Of a stretch of DNA of 64,000 nucleotides, positions 1 to 13,033 are shown one piece after another. Both the position numbers and the translations under genes were made by a program. Location of the stretch: positions 30,566,001-30,630,000 of the forward strand of contig CM114273.1 of the NCBI GenBank assembly GCA_050084515.1, in the 5' to 3' direction. The notes beneath the pieces were generated by a model, which saw only the letters and a list, made by a program, of their open reading frames with translations, was not told the origin of the DNA and made no database searches. Numbering within the stretch: position 1 is the stretch's first letter; every line of letters starts with the position of its first letter. Source of the DNA: Blasia pusilla (Eukaryota > Marchantiophyta > Marchantiopsida > Blasiales).

Positions 1-430
1 GCCTCAATCTCCTGGGCATATTTGTGGGAGAACTCATGGTAATCGTCTATGGGCACCCCTCTAAATGTTGGAACATACTGTTCTATGTTGTAAACAGGTT
101 GAACTCTCTAGAGTTCCTAGCCCGTTGTGAGTCACACCAACTCCTTAACTCCGCAATGAAGTCGTGTAGCTTTCTAGTGCCTACAACATCCAAAAACCTA
201 CGCAGTCCTCTACCTCGGTTGTCCATCTCGTACGTCCAATTGGTAGGACCACTCAATGTGTATGGTGGATTACTAACACACTCCTCTACACACTCCTCCT
301 CATCTGAAGATGACACAAAAAGAGATCGAGGTGGTCTCTCACATGGAGATCCTCAAAACCTTGCACCACTCCGGGTAAACCCTCATGAGCTACTCTCAGG
401 TCCACTACCTCGCCTCTCAAAATCCTGAAA
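1..430 (-). pseudogene. possible retrotransposon gag fragment
   Basis: On the minus strand, about 316 down to 83 reads as an open 77-residue stretch that is acidic at first (SSSDEEE), then contains NPPYTLSGPTNW and a basic segment rich in Trp and Arg (LRSWCDSQRARN), ending at a stop. Such short acidic-then-basic segments are common in gag proteins of Ty3/gypsy elements, and the window has other minus-strand gypsy material. No zinc knuckle is visible and the rest of the element would lie outside the window. The coding strand and class are inferred from composition, so the identification is weak. Confidence 0.25.
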
Positions 431-2400
431 GGATGCCGTGATGGCCCTCGTGCCCCTCTCACATGATCATTCTCAATCTCATGAGTAATCCCTCACTCAC
501 TCGAACTAAACATGCCGCACTCAATATACACTCTCTCACTAAGACGTGTGTTGTGCGGTAACAAGCAGCGTGGTGCAACAAATTAAGTGATCTATCATCT
601 CATCAACAAACCATCCTCAACTTTGGACATCCCACACACGTCTATGTCCCCTAAACCCATACATCATCGATGCTCTCAGCATCAGTATGAAACCCAATAT
701 CCCAAATAACTTCCCAATACTCGGAAATCCCTCACACGTGCAGAGTAAGAGATCATAATGGATAACTTGACAATAATATCAATGTCGCTCCTCATAAATT
801 GCAAATCTTGACCCCAACTTGGTCGTGAAGACAACTCCTCCAATCAGCAAGTCTTACTCCTCTCGTACTGACGATGCTCAAACCTCCTCGATGTGCGGTG
901 CAGGTCTAGCGGTCCGGTGCGGCACTGACGGCACAGAACGACTACAAACGGCACGTCACTCGGGAATGGGGTGCGGCACTTGGCGGCATATCCTCCTCAG
1001 TCATCAATTCACACGCTCTGCTCCTTAGTGAAGGAGCTGCTCCGCGATCGAGATGGTGCGGTGCGGCCACAAGCAACAATTGGCGACGCGTTGCGGCTAC
1101 CAATCACAACATAGCAGCATGAAATGAAAACTGAAACACCCTAAACCCAATGTCACCTACCATCATTGGTTGATGACGAAGTTGCGATGATGGTGGCGGC
1201 CAAAATAAAGTACGTTGTGGCGGCGCAAGTCAGAGAATCAACGGTCGTCGTGGAAGACACTCCACTCCATAATGGCGGAAATGGCAACCAAGGGTGGACA
1301 ACGGCCAAACGCGGCTATGAGGAGTGCTAGGCGGTGGCGGCAGCCGACGATGGACAGTGACGGTTGTTCGTGGATGGTGACGGTGATGGTTGATCATTGA
1401 TGGGGACGGTTGACTGTCGACAACGGACTGTTGATGGCGACGGCCGCCGTTGGCCCGGCGGCTGGTTTAGGGTCTGAACAATTGAACCCTAAAAATTGCC
1501 TAGTAGTGGCAATTTTGCAAGATTGACCATAACTTTTTGCTCGCAACTCCAAATTGCGCATTATCTGTTGCACAACATGCACAACTTCACAATCTAGGAT
1601 GGCGTCAAAACATATTTTGAATCGGAAATTCTAGTAAAAATTGACGAGGGTTGTTGGAAAGCTCAATGTCTCTTTCTCCTATACAGAATTCGGCAGCGCT
1701 TCCGTGCTGATTTCTCCCAACGAAGCAAAGAAAAATAGCAAACTCGCACGCTCTTGCTTTGGTGAGCACTCCCATGAGCCATGAAGCGGGGAACACGGTC
1801 CCCCAACCTACACCAAACATCGAGCAACCAGCGAGCTCCCCCATGAAGCTCTCTCACTCACTCATTCTCTCTTTGTAAATCACGGTGAAATCTCTCTCAA
1901 CACCATAACTCTCAAATGTGTGCACTCTCACATGTCTTTCTCAATGTCAAACCAAACCCACTCTCCTAATGAGAGGCTTGGGTTACACACACAAGACAAG
2001 CAAGACCATAGCTTTGCCGCCTCATGCCAAGAGGTTCAACAAAGAGAGAATGAGCTCTCAAGCTCTCTCTCCTTGAGGTATACCCCCTTCCCTCTTCCAA
2101 GCTCTCTCCTTGGTAACCTATGCTAGCAGGTCACCTCCTTGGCTCTTGACCTACTGTAGCGGGTCAACGATCACTTCCAAAAGTAAAAAGTCAACTTTAC
2201 CAAATAGTAAGTTTTTCTATATGTCTCAAAATGAGCTGAAACGAAGGGAAAACCTGCTCTCTTAGGTTTCCCAGGACCTTAGAAGGTCATACTCAACCTC
2301 TTGAGCCCGTACTCCTGTACTCGCAAAGGTGCTCTACCAAATCTCTCCGATCTATCCTAAAAAGTCCTGACATCCACAACTTGCAAACTTATTGCGAATG
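431..2400. other. gene-free stretch, LTR/leader-like
   Basis: No convincing coding frame. The stretch from 1180 to 1480 is G-rich and built of short degenerate GGTGGCGG/GACGGTTG units; 1850-2110 is CT-rich with many CTCTC runs; 2100-2400 is mixed. If the fragment at the left edge is gag read on the minus strand, this would be the 5' leader and LTR of the same element. No LTR ends or primer-binding site could be placed. Confidence 0.2.
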
Positions 2401-4362
2401 TTGTAGACATTTCACTTACTCCATGGATTGCATCTTATTTTGGCTTTCCTCTTGATGTAAGAACAATTCTCCATCCAAATTGTGTTTTCCATAAGTACTG
2501 GTGTAAGCCTCTACGATGCATAATTTAAACTACCTCTCGTAATTAGTTTTAAAGCAATATCGAGCAATCTTATAGGCCCAAAAGTGAATGATCCATTGGC
2601 TAAAACAGCCAAGTGTCAAGGAGAGACAAGTTTAAAAAATCAAGGGGTCTTGTTCAATAATATGTTAGATTAAAACAAGAAGTCAAACGCTAAAAGAATT
2701 GCCAAATCTTTGCTTGTTTCATTTCTTTTGATTATGGCTAGCAATTGTAGGTGATAAGAGTTACGTTTCTATTAGAATAGTATTGATAAAATAAGATTAG
2801 TGAACAAAGTGATATATATGAAATTTTTTTTAGTAAAATGAGTATTTTGACATGCCACTAGTTTTTGCAAGAAATTTGTACTTCTGCGTGAATTTTATTT
2901 TCCAATGGCAATACCTCGAAAAGGGATTGCATGTTTGATCATTGTAACACATATCAAAATAAAAAATGGATTAATTTTGAATACTAAATATTTAAATTTA
3001 TCTATATAATTAAAAGAGGATGGGATTAAAAGAACCTTCCTCCGTTGGTATTGACACCGTTCTATCAACCCTCTCATGGTGTTGAAAAATGACATATTTA
3101 AGAGAATAGTTAAATTAGCAAGTCAAAGATTTAGGGGAATTTCATTTCATTTTTTAACTAGAATTCCATTTCTTTTTTTAACACTTGAAAATATTAACCA
3201 ATAAAAAATTTCACCATAAAATTTTTTTTTCATTATTAATTGAAAATAACATTAAAAAAATTAATTATGAAAAATTAAAACATATCCATATATAGCCTGA
3301 GGTATATCCAAATCATTATATCCATTTTATTATAAAATAAACCTCAAAAATAAAAATGTACTACTAGTATAAGCAAATACATCTCACGGGTACCTAACTT
3401 GTAAATTGTCGAGCTCCTCGCTATAAACATCTCATCGTACTTTTCAATGGGAAAAGAATATCCGAACATCTCGCGGGCGTTTAGATTTTGAGGACTCAGC
3501 ATAAATATAAACATTTGGAGTTCTTAAATGACGCGCGATGAAGATTCAATAATAAGGTGGAAAATGATAATTATAACTCGAGATCTGTCCACTTTGACAC
3601 ACGACCCGATCGTGACCGTCCATGGTCCTGGAGTGGATGGGAATCGTTATTGACATCATTGAATAGCCAAGCAAGTCCCTCTCTCACAGACTCACACCTG
3701 TACAATACTGTACGTCCTCTGCGTGCCTTGAAGTGCGGAGTTGGGTCGCTCGCCGGCGATGGCGCATGGGGTCGGCCTTTGTCGCAGGATTCTACATCGC
3801 CCGATGATCGCCGATCATGAGATTCGACTCATTCGAGCCGTTGTCGCTTTCCCATACGGCGCTTCCTCTTTGAGCCAGGAATTTGAAAACCTAGGCTCTA
3901 TTTTTGACCGGCTCTGGAGTCGAGCTTGGACAGGACGGGTCGGGCGGCGAGCCCTTGGATTGGAGGGCGGGCGGGAGACCGACTGGCAGCGCCGATATGA
4001 ATTTCATTACAAGAGAAGAACGAGGACGAAATGATTAATGAGAATTGCTGGTACAATTCGAGGCAGCGTCTCGGAATGTGCTCGGCTCTGGAACGTGAGG
4101 CTGTCTGACGAATCGATTGTGTGGTCAGCCGGGCGTTGGCGCGTTACGGAGAGACAATTAGTGCTTCAGGTGGAGGGGAAGAAGATCTTGATGCTGACTG
4201 TCCAGGGTAGTGGAAAACTCCCTAGCGGGAGCCTCATATCGCTGTGGTGCGCTCCATCAGGCGGGAGATACCTTTTGCAACGAGAGTGAGGGCTGTGCTG
4301 TGCACACACAGGCTGAGGAGGATTGGAAGCACAAATTCGGGGCAGAGACCGAATAGTAGAAG
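2401..4362. other. AT-rich intergenic region and 5' region of next gene
   Basis: 2.4-3.5 kb is strongly AT-rich with poly-A/T runs and no coding frame. Composition changes sharply near 3.53 kb to GC-balanced DNA, probably the promoter and 5' untranslated region of the gene starting at 4363. Short open frames here (for example 3741-4034 and 4038-4289) have no protein-like composition and some lack an ATG. An untranslated leader intron is possible but not provable. Confidence 0.3.
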
Positions 4363-6047
4363 ATGGCTAGCGTTGATGCCCAGCAACAGCATATTGATCC
4401 GGCACCGGAGGCAGAAATCAAGCAACAGGTACACAGCCCTGCGGAGCCGCGAGGGGGTGATCAACCGATGCAAGAGGTGAACCCTGAGAATGGGGGGCCC
4501 GTGCAAGAGTTGAAAACAGGAAATGGTCAAGCCCCCCCGGAACCGGAAGCTCATGAGAATGGACAGCAGACTGCTTGTGTGAATGACGGGCCCCAGCCTG
4601 AGAAGTGCGAGGGAAGAGTAGGTCCCGAGCCTTCACTTTTGGAGAATCAAGTAAGAAACATCTCTCCAAACTTTGAATGTTTTCGATACTGTTTTACTCG
4701 ACGCCGTCTGGTTGGTTCTTTCAATCCATTGTGGGTTGAGGGACTTCCGTCTACTATATTTCACTCGTTTACTAAGTAGTACTGCAGATTACTTTAGTTT
4801 AATGAGGTTTCTCATTCAGCAGATGTCTCATTTCACCGGCGGTAGTGTCAACGTCTCCGCTATTTTTTCTTAGTCTTCTACGAAATCAACCCTACATCTG
4901 CTTGTCTTGGACAGCCGAGTCGAATGCTTGTTTACGGCGTTTTCTGACGGACAGCCTTGGCCTCGCAGAATCCCTTGGTCAGCGAAGATAAGGAACAGGA
5001 GCGGGTGGAGGTTTTAGGTGATGCAGAAGATCAGCAGACGGTCAATAAAGGAGACGATTTATTTGGAGCACGCGCAACTGCAGGAGAACCAGAGTCGGCT
5101 CTCTCGCGGGCCCGAGAACTTGCTAACGAGGCTGCCGAAGCTCACGAATCAGCCGAACAGGTTAGCACGCCTAACACGTAGCTCACGTAATTTCTCCTCT
5201 AGACTTTCACTGGTACTTCATATCCTCAATCTCCTTATTTCAATTGCATTGGTCGGCGTGAACGTAGGCGTCGAAGGTGGCAAGGGCAAAGCAAGTGGAG
5301 GCCACAATAGCTGCGAATCAGGTGTTGAATGATATGTGCGAGCAGACCGAGGGAGTGAAGCGAGAAGCAGAAGAAACGTGCGAGCGAGTGACCAAGCTCC
5401 CCAAATTGGCACCACAGGAGGATGTGAAGGATTTGTCTAAGGATACCTTAGAGAAGTCTGCGCAGCAGGTTGATGGTCAAGATGTACTCAACTGCCCTCA
5501 GCAGGTTGCGCCAATGTGCACGGAGCTGCCTCGGAACTCTGCTCAGGACTCGGACATGAACCAGAATGGGACGCTAGAGACTGGAGATGAAGTGAGTGAG
5601 GCGTCGCAACACCTAATCGACTCTTCTTCGGACAAAAGTGCGGCTGGAGTTGCCTCAACGGCCATAGAGAATCAGGACAACTCTGGGCAGCAAATGAATC
5701 AGGGCCTGGACTCCGAGCCTGCTGCTGGACCTTCGACTCCCACACAGACATCTCCGCCAGTCGACAAGGGGGAAGTTGCTCCATCTTTCGACAAAGGTCA
5801 GCTCCCTCCCGCTCCAGTGCTTGGTGGTCAAGGTGCGATTCCCGATCCTGTATCAGGTCAGGAGCAGGTAGCCGCCGCGACCATCGTCCAGAATGGTGCT
5901 CCATTCCCGAATCCGTCACCCAACATTTCCCACGACTTTCAAAATCCGACACCTCTTATTGCAAGTCATCCTGATCCTGCAAGTTACAGGACGAACCCTG
6001 AAAATCAGGCGAAAGATCAGGGTCCTACTCCTATGCAAGTAGGCTAG
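4363..6047 (+). CDS. three-exon gene for a disordered acidic protein of about 420 residues
   Basis: Inferred exons are 4363-4650, 4969-5160 and 5268-6047. Donors are CAA|GTAAGA and CAG|GTTAGC. Acceptors are CTCGCAG and ACGTAG; a second AG at 5275-5276 would remove three residues. All three exons join in phase 0, strong support for a real gene. Exon 1 starts at ATG (MASVDAQQQ) and is rich in Pro, Glu, Gln and Asn. Exon 2 and the start of exon 3 form an Ala/Glu-rich probable helix or coiled coil (SRARELANEAAEAHESAEQ). The rest of exon 3 is low-complexity Pro/Gln/Ser/Asp, ending GPTPMQVG before TAG. There is no signal peptide, membrane segment or domain that I recognise. Function is unknown; an LEA-like or scaffold role is only a guess from composition. 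This is one of few intact genes here. Confidence 0.6.
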
Positions 6048-8192
6048 ATTCAGGACATTTAACACTGCACTGACTGCAGATCCTTCAAGCATACGGCATG
6101 TTGTAGCCTCTACGAGACTTTTTGTGTACTGCCCAATTAAACAATTGTAGAAATCAGGAGGTTGTACATGGGATCAGCTCGTATAGTTGGTAGAGAAAGT
6201 TCCATATTGACCATTATTGGGATGGGCGCTCTTAATTTGCAGCTTTTTGCCGCTATGATGCGCACGCAGTAGCATTGGAAACCAAGTAGCATTGATCCCT
6301 TAACTCCAAGTTCCCGTTCGTTACGTAGTACGTCGTTTAGCTGTTGGCGCTGAATTTTGAGTCCGTGCTTTCTGACTTTCATTTCCCAAGGGAGTGCAGT
6401 TCATTGTCATTTTGCGAAAAACGCGGTCTAGTTTTGAATTAGTTTTTTGCGGTAAAGAGGGTAATACTTGACGTTCTGCATTCGAGTGGGATAGGACAGT
6501 CGTCGATGTTTAAGTCGAGATTCCAGCATCGTGTTCAAGTGGTACACTCCGCGATGAAGCGTGTGTAGACTTCCATTATTAACCGAGGACCGATGAGGTT
6601 TTGAAATTGAACAGCACTGGAGGAATGTGACGATTCTTCAGATATTGCAATCGCCGACTTTGAAATTAGATTACAGGAGTTGCCTCGATCTATTTCCCTT
6701 TTGGATGCTTAATGAAATACCAAGTTGTAAACCGAATCACTCACTTGCGGAGATTTCACGGAAATTTGTCAATTCTCGTAGACTACGCAGTCGTTAAATT
6801 TTCGCAATATCTAGAATGGCTTGGATGGCTTTGTGACTTTCTGGAAAGAACAGGTATCTGACTCATGTTGAAATAAAGGAACAGATCTGCGAATTCATTG
6901 GCACCTTGGAAAATAGAAGGTATAAGTGGGACAGTACATAGACAATGCATGAAAACTGTAGGCACCTGTAGTAAAAATAGAACTGCGTGGATGAGAGATG
7001 CTTCAAGCATGCGATAGGAATTTGAGACGAAACCGGGTGCGCCTGCAAAATTAATCTTGTATAGCAGGATATAGCCCGAAAGGCGACTACCTTAAGTGGT
7101 AGAACGCTAAACAGGTCATCTCGATTGATAAAGCGGGCTATGTAAATGTGGGCAGATCGATAGCGAGAGGGCATGTAAAGTAGCTTGGATGGTGTTCCTG
7201 TAACGCATATATTTGTTACGTATCCAGCGTTAAGCAGGACGTCAACTTACGTACAGAACCTCGGCGCGAAATTTATTGCAAGCATCCTTTGAAACTTTGT
7301 ACTACTAACCATCTGTTAAAAGGTACGCAATGTAAGAATCTGACTTCACAATGGATCTGTTGCCGAGGATACGTCCACGGATGAAGGTCCAGCTCAAGCG
7401 CAATACTTACTGAATACTTGCGGAAAATTATCGTTTTCGAGGCGTCCACTCACGTATAATGTCACCACCACTTCCCTTCATACCAAAATCCAGGTGCCGT
7501 CGTATTTCTAAAGAAAGCGCATCCTCGTAAACTGGGATGTAAGGTGAAATGGGGCATGAGATTACATTTGATTTCTGGGACTACTTCACTTGTTTGTCTT
7601 CGATTGTGATAGTGAAGGGATCTTAAGGCAAGTCTCTATTCGTAGAATGTACATAATCAGTTGTTGGAAGGCGATAGTCATTTCAAGTCACGCATCATCG
7701 CTGTAAGGGCCCCGCGTTAGATACTGCAGCCTCTGCATAAATTCCTCGACGCCACCCGGTTTCGACGTCTCGGCCCAAGAACACCTTACCTGGCCGCCCG
7801 ATATCTAGCGTGGCGCCATATCTGCTCGGCCGTTAGCCATATCCGAGGGTATTCGCCAAAACCAGGCCAATTCCTGAATTGTTTATTTGGCGGACGCAAC
7901 TTTCAGCGGTTCTAACAGATCTGATGTTGGCCTCTTGGCCATTCTGATGGTTTGGTTTAATCGTCGTCTTGCTATTGAGCTGTTCACTCGTCGTGTAGCA
8001 TTCCCGTGTTCTCGTTTGTTTAGGAGGCGTTTCGGACAGGTTTCGGAGGCTCAGTTTCGCAAGATTACTGTTACAGTTGGTGGCGCCTCTTCTTTCCGCC
8101 TCTTGGTGCGCGTTGTTTCCGCCAGTTTTTGCGTTTACTTCCTCTGGACGAGGTTCAGATCTTCGGGTTATTCTGATCTTGTGAACATGTAG
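6048..8192. other. intergenic, no gene recognised
   Basis: No open frame with protein-like composition beyond short random ones, and no transposon protein motifs. The first few hundred bases are probably the 3' untranslated region of the preceding gene. 7887-8192 has a 101-codon open frame but starts at TTG and has no recognisable features; it could be leader or upstream exon of the broken gene that follows. Confidence 0.3.
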
Positions 8193-8735
8193 AAATCTGA
8201 CACGTTGTCTATCACCAATGATGGAGAAAGTGATACGCATCGGCCATTTCAGTTGCGTCCGAAGACTGCCGCGCCTGTTGGGTTTGCTTTCGACAAGAAT
8301 GGTTCTTCACTCTCAAGATGTAGAAGGACTCGTAAGCGCTCATTTAAGCTTCCGACACAACACAAGAACTACGTCTCTTGGAAAAAAGGCACACACAGCC
8401 CTCATCGAGGGAAAAGCGATCGATAGTTAAAATGGAGTGAAGAGCAAGATGCTTATTACCTGAGAAGTGTTTGCATTTCCCATCTTTATAACACCTTAGT
8501 GTCCTCTCTGAGTGTCATACAAGACATGGTCGCATTTGATGTCCTGGCTACCGAAGATGTCGACATTACTCCGATACTAGACAAGGAGCCATTATCCGAG
8601 CTTGCAGAGTTTTCTAGAAATCTTCAGGAGCTTAAGCAAACCCACGAAAGGCGTTTGAGATGTTATTTAATCCTCAAAGGTGAAGGTGGCAACAATGGCA
8701 TTTATCGAAATAGAACTGACGTCCAAGAATCGTAG
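8193..8735 (+). pseudogene. broken gene with possible COR27/COR28-like motif
   Basis: One reading frame runs from an AG at 8191-8192 (a plausible splice acceptor) to 8735 with a single in-frame TAG at 8424-8426. Before the stop it is basic (RCRRTRKRSFKLP). Just after, it reads LKWSEEQDAYYLRSV, then SHLYNTLVSSLSVIQD, then an acidic/Leu segment (DITPILDKEPLSELAEF). The Trp-Ser/Thr-acidic-acidic...Tyr-Leu...Leu-Tyr pattern recalls the motif of plant cold-regulated clock proteins COR27/28. That similarity is from memory and short. It may be a pseudogene, or an intron may cover the stop. A possible donor (AAAG|GTGAAG) lies near 8678. Confidence 0.25.
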
Positions 8736-10554
8736 GAAATTTCCAGTTTGTGAAGTGATGACAACATTTACGTGTTTCTTGCAACATAGATGTATAAATC
8801 TACTTTGCACCCTCCGCTTATGTGTTGCTTGCCTCCCTTCTGTTTTCGTATTGCCTCTGAAGTGATGACAACACTCATGTGTGGTCTGCCAGAGATGCTT
8901 CCCATTTTACTTTTGCACTCTTCCACTTTCGTATTGCTCCCCGTGCGTTTTTGTATTGCCGCCTTTGTATTCATAGTGTGATATGAAAGCGCATGAATGT
9001 AAGTTGGTTTATTTGCTTGAAGTTCCCATATCTCTGTACAGTCCCATATTATCATGAATGTCTGCTTGAGCACCCCTTACAAATGGTCATCGAGCAGTGA
9101 TCTATGAAGTGTATGCAAAACCGATGGTGAATCTTGAGGCATTGGGCCTGATTCACCTCAATACTTTCGGGATTGGGACAAATCGAGTCATGTTCTGTAA
9201 GAGAGGACAAATGACAGTTGTACCGATCAGGGGAATTTTGAGCGTGAGCAAGAAACGCCTGATGTTCAAGCAAGAGACAAGTAATTGGAGCAGGTGGACA
9301 CAAAGTCTCCATCTCCAAATGCATTATGCATCTCCCAATTATTACTGTAAAATGCCATACCCTGCCCAATAATTCTGAACTCCAAGTCTCTCTCGTAAAC
9401 CACAATGAAATTGAGAAAAACAAAATATAACCACTGAAGGCCGCCAAGTCTCTTATGCAAGTTATGAGCATGGAATTCACTCAACAAAAAGCTTGAGAAT
9501 GCAATACAATATGGGCAATGAAATGAAACTAGCTGAAACACTACCCCCTACAAATTCACACAACCATTGCAGAAAGGCCAGCAGAAGTAAGGAATAGAGA
9601 GTGGAATTGGAGAGCACTTTATTTCACAAAAATAAAATAAATGTCTGTATACTAATAAAGAATCATAATATACAAAGGTAGATTTCCATTTCCTAATCCA
9701 CTGCTCTTGTGCTAGTGCATGCCTGTCTCTTTAGAGTAAGTTTATACCTTCAGACCGAGCTCCTCTCCCTGCTATAGCTCCGTATGGATACACCTGTATG
9801 GCGAAAGGCAACGACAGGCGCATCAAGCTTACATTTTGCACATTCCAAGATTTTTCATGTAATCATTCAACATACAGGTAAGCATTCATGACCAGGTTTG
9901 AATCCTGGTCCAAAATCAGGGCATTACTGCATGCTTCCATGTAAGAGACATGAATCATGGAACTTCTCTAACAGAGTTGCATTCAAATCTGGAAAATGCC
10001 TTCATGTAAGACATGATCATGCATGCAAGAACGCATGGAACACAATTTTCTCACACCAAATAATTATTCAAGGATAGCTGAAGATCTCAAGAAAACCGCG
10101 CAGTGTAGTCTTATAAGGTACATAATAGAAAAGTGCCTTTAGTAATACGGCCCCCGTGCTCCTCATTCATATGTTCCACAAAAAGAGTTTTTTTTTCCGT
10201 ACTTCAGGAGTGTTCACAGGTCTGGATGATTCCGTCACTAACATCAACTATGAACCCCAAGTGTTTGCTATCATATTTTTGTTTCCAGTGTCTTTGCCTT
10301 TGTTACATTGAAATTCCCAAGTCATTGGTTTTTTGTAAAGCTTATACTGGCATTATCTCCGTTGGGTTGAACACCAGCCTCCCTCTCCAACTGTTTTTGC
10401 AAAGTAACTCTATGTCTTTTTGGCTCTATGGGAAATTGGGGCACTATCACTGGGGCATATCGAATTTAGAAAAATTTCTATTAGCTCTCTGGTGTAGCCG
10501 CTCAACCAGTGACGTTGTTCGTTTAATAGAGTTATTTGACCCGGTTAACCCTTA
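8736..10554. other. intergenic, no gene recognised
   Basis: Open frames on both strands (for example 9052-9480 minus and 10133-10555 plus) overlap one another and have no motif support. 8750-8920 contains a loose two-copy repeat around GAAGTGATGACAAC. The right part may hold the 3' terminal region of the Mutator-like element that follows, but no terminal inverted repeat could be matched by eye. Confidence 0.25.
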
Positions 10555-11190
10555 AGTATATTCTTGTAGTGGCAAAGTCTGTGTCAATGACATTCCTCTT
10601 TGCTTATTCTTTTGAGACCGTGATAGTCGACCCACACAGTCACACATCAAATTTGCACAAAGAAATAGAAGTTCAGAATCATCAGCACATGTGTTCCTAA
10701 ATTTAGAGAATTTTTTTGACAATTGTGCATTTTCCAAACCAATACCTCCATTCTCTGCCTCCACTTCATCTCTTGTGTAATCGTCATTGTTGTATGGTTC
10801 TTGTGAATCAGCCCCCATATTTTATTGCTTGTCCTTCTCAGATTGAGATCCACCTCTTATGACGCAATCGTAGTTGTGGCTCACGAATGCATCAACAACA
10901 TCAATCTTTGGCTGTGACCCACACTCCATATCTCGAACCTCTCGATTCAGTTTCTCCACAAATAAAGCACGCATCCCACCCTGCATTGTTCCTCACTTTG
11001 TTCCTAGTGCCCTGACAACATCTTCTGCAATGTAGCCACACATCAACAAACACTTCACTTGATGTTTACATATGTTACCCTTACAACTCCAAGGACAATC
11101 GCATGTACAATATTCTGATTCGTAGTTGTATACGTCATATACAATTCCAGCCATTGTTGGCCTTTTCACTATAGCCAATGTGGAAGACAA
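10555..11190 (-). pseudogene. SWIM zinc finger and C-terminal tail of the MULE transposase
   Basis: 11190-10993 encodes YNYESEYCTCDCPWSCKGN followed by ICKHQVKCLLM: the C-x-C...C-x-H arrangement of a SWIM finger, found C-terminal to the core in MULE/FAR1-type transposases. Downstream the frame continues through MRALFVEKLNREVRDMECG and an acidic Asn/Asp-rich segment ending near 10555. One or more stops interrupt it. The finger is intact and is the clearest single motif of this element. Confidence 0.6.
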
Positions 11191-11706
11191 GATGTCACAA
11201 TCTGCATATGGAATTCATTTTCCTTTCAACAATGAAGCATGAACCACCCTTTCCTCATGTTCATTATCATAGAAACCAACATTCTTACACAACTGTATTT
11301 GGTGGTAGAATGATTCCACTTTCCGCATCAACTCGTTGATCAACCAATCACAACGCCTAGCTGCCAACTCATTGTTTGTCTCCCTCATAACCAATTTAAG
11401 CTTCAATGGACGCATTGGTATCCATGTTTGAATGAATGAATGTTCAAACCCCTTTTACCCACATGCCTACAAAACCACCACATGACCAACAATCCAACAT
11501 TAGTACTTTTGGATTTATGAGAGGGCATATTGAATAACAACTCTTGAAGCAAAGGCAACAGTGCATGTACCTGCATACCGCTGCCAAGTCGTTTTTATGT
11601 AATGCAAGAATCTGGTCCCTGATGAAAAGTTCACGTACAAAGCTTCTAGGGCCTTCATTGATGCTATCAATGTTGCCTCTACTACATTGCCACCATGTGC
11701 TAGTAC

Positions 11707-13033
11707 TTAATCGGAGGATGCCTTCAGATATATTATCTTTCCTAATCTAGTGCTTAGCTCACATCGTTCGACACTGTCGGACACCTTTGTACGCAAATGC
11801 TTGTGCCAGTCGTGTCGCACATGCCACAAGCAAAGGATCACTGGAATGTCCTCAAACACTCGCCTATAATCACCAGGAAACCAGCGGCAGTCAGAATTTT
11901 TGCTACACAAAGTAAATACCTCTTGGCAAGGAAAAAAAACCAAGGGGAATGCAAATGATGTAGGTTACCCACCTAAGGGCATTGATCTCTGCTGTTGAGC
12001 AATCTGTCATAATGCAGCTTGGGGACCATGGTTACTCGATTTGCAGGCTGCGTTAAGAACATATTTATGTATGGCGTTTAATAGCTGCTGGTTTTATTGC
12101 CTCCAACCATGGTGCAATGTCTGACTCCTTGCACGAGTTTGTCAAAACCCATACCACTAGCACGCCATTGTAGAATTTATCATGCACCATAACGGTGTAT
12201 AGAGGGAACTGTCCACGGCAGTGACAATGAATGACATGTTAGACCTTAAAAAAAACAAACATATATATAAAACTTCTATGTAATAAGACACAGAATTCAG
12301 TCAAGTCACAGAGTGGGCCGAGCGCAAAATTGAAATGGACCTTGTTCCTGTTTGTTCCAAATGTCAAATCCATGCAAATGATGTTCTGATTTCCGTGTTC
12401 CACTAGCATCGAACACATCCAATCTGACCAAAAAACCAGTATGAACAGACTCTCCTTCCTTTCATAAGGCTGGTAAAAGAAGACTTCTTATGGATACAAT
12501 GTCACATAATTGGCAATGCTCTGATTCTTGTTGCTATGTCAAAGCCAAGATTCCATTGCAATATCTCGTCTTAAGTTTTGGACATCTTGGAGTCGCACAA
12601 AATCATCTCGACGAACTTCTGTCGATGAATCTGCCTTCAAACATTGTCGAACTTCTTTGCCCAACTCCCTCACAATTGCCATGTTTGTCTTCTCTTGGTG
12701 TATCATCTCCATTATTAGAAGCTTCCGGCCACTCGACAAGCGGGGAGCATGGTTAGTTGGTGCACCCTTGCTGAAGATGTCGTCAAATCCATGACAAGGT
12801 TCACCACGTTTGTTTGTGTGTACTCTGCGGATGTAGGTTATCTTTGCGTAATGTGGAAGTAGAATCTCCATGACAATGAAATGGCACAAAAAACCCCTCT
12901 TTATACTTTCACTCCTAGCCTTCCTATGGTGTCGAGGCCTACTGACTTTTTTGCTTGGATCATTATCGTATCTAATTAACAACCAAGTCACAAAAATTAG
13001 TACACGCACCCTACATGTGGAAATAACGTACAT
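11707..13033 (-). pseudogene. MULE transposase DNA-binding region and catalytic core
   Basis: The segment 13033-12539 contains HFIVMEILLPHYAKITYIRR followed by HTNKRGEPCHG, the conserved CHG end of the DNA-binding region that precedes the core in many plant MULE transposases. The core then shows VFWSDWMCSML and CMDLTFGTNRNK (first catalytic Asp, about 12.36 kb), PSCIMTDCSTAEINAL (second Asp, about 12.0 kb) and the signature LCLWHVRHDWHKHL (about 11.8 kb). Stops and frame changes lie between these blocks. The order and spacing leave little doubt about the family. Confidence 0.65.

Noticed and set aside
5488-5952. Minus-strand 154-codon open frame
   Set aside because: It is antisense to exon 3 of the three-exon gene, which has supported splice sites and phase.
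10133-10555. 140-codon plus-strand ORF
   Set aside because: It starts without an ATG and abuts the antisense end of the MULE transposase; the composition is Phe/Ser/Leu-rich with no motif.
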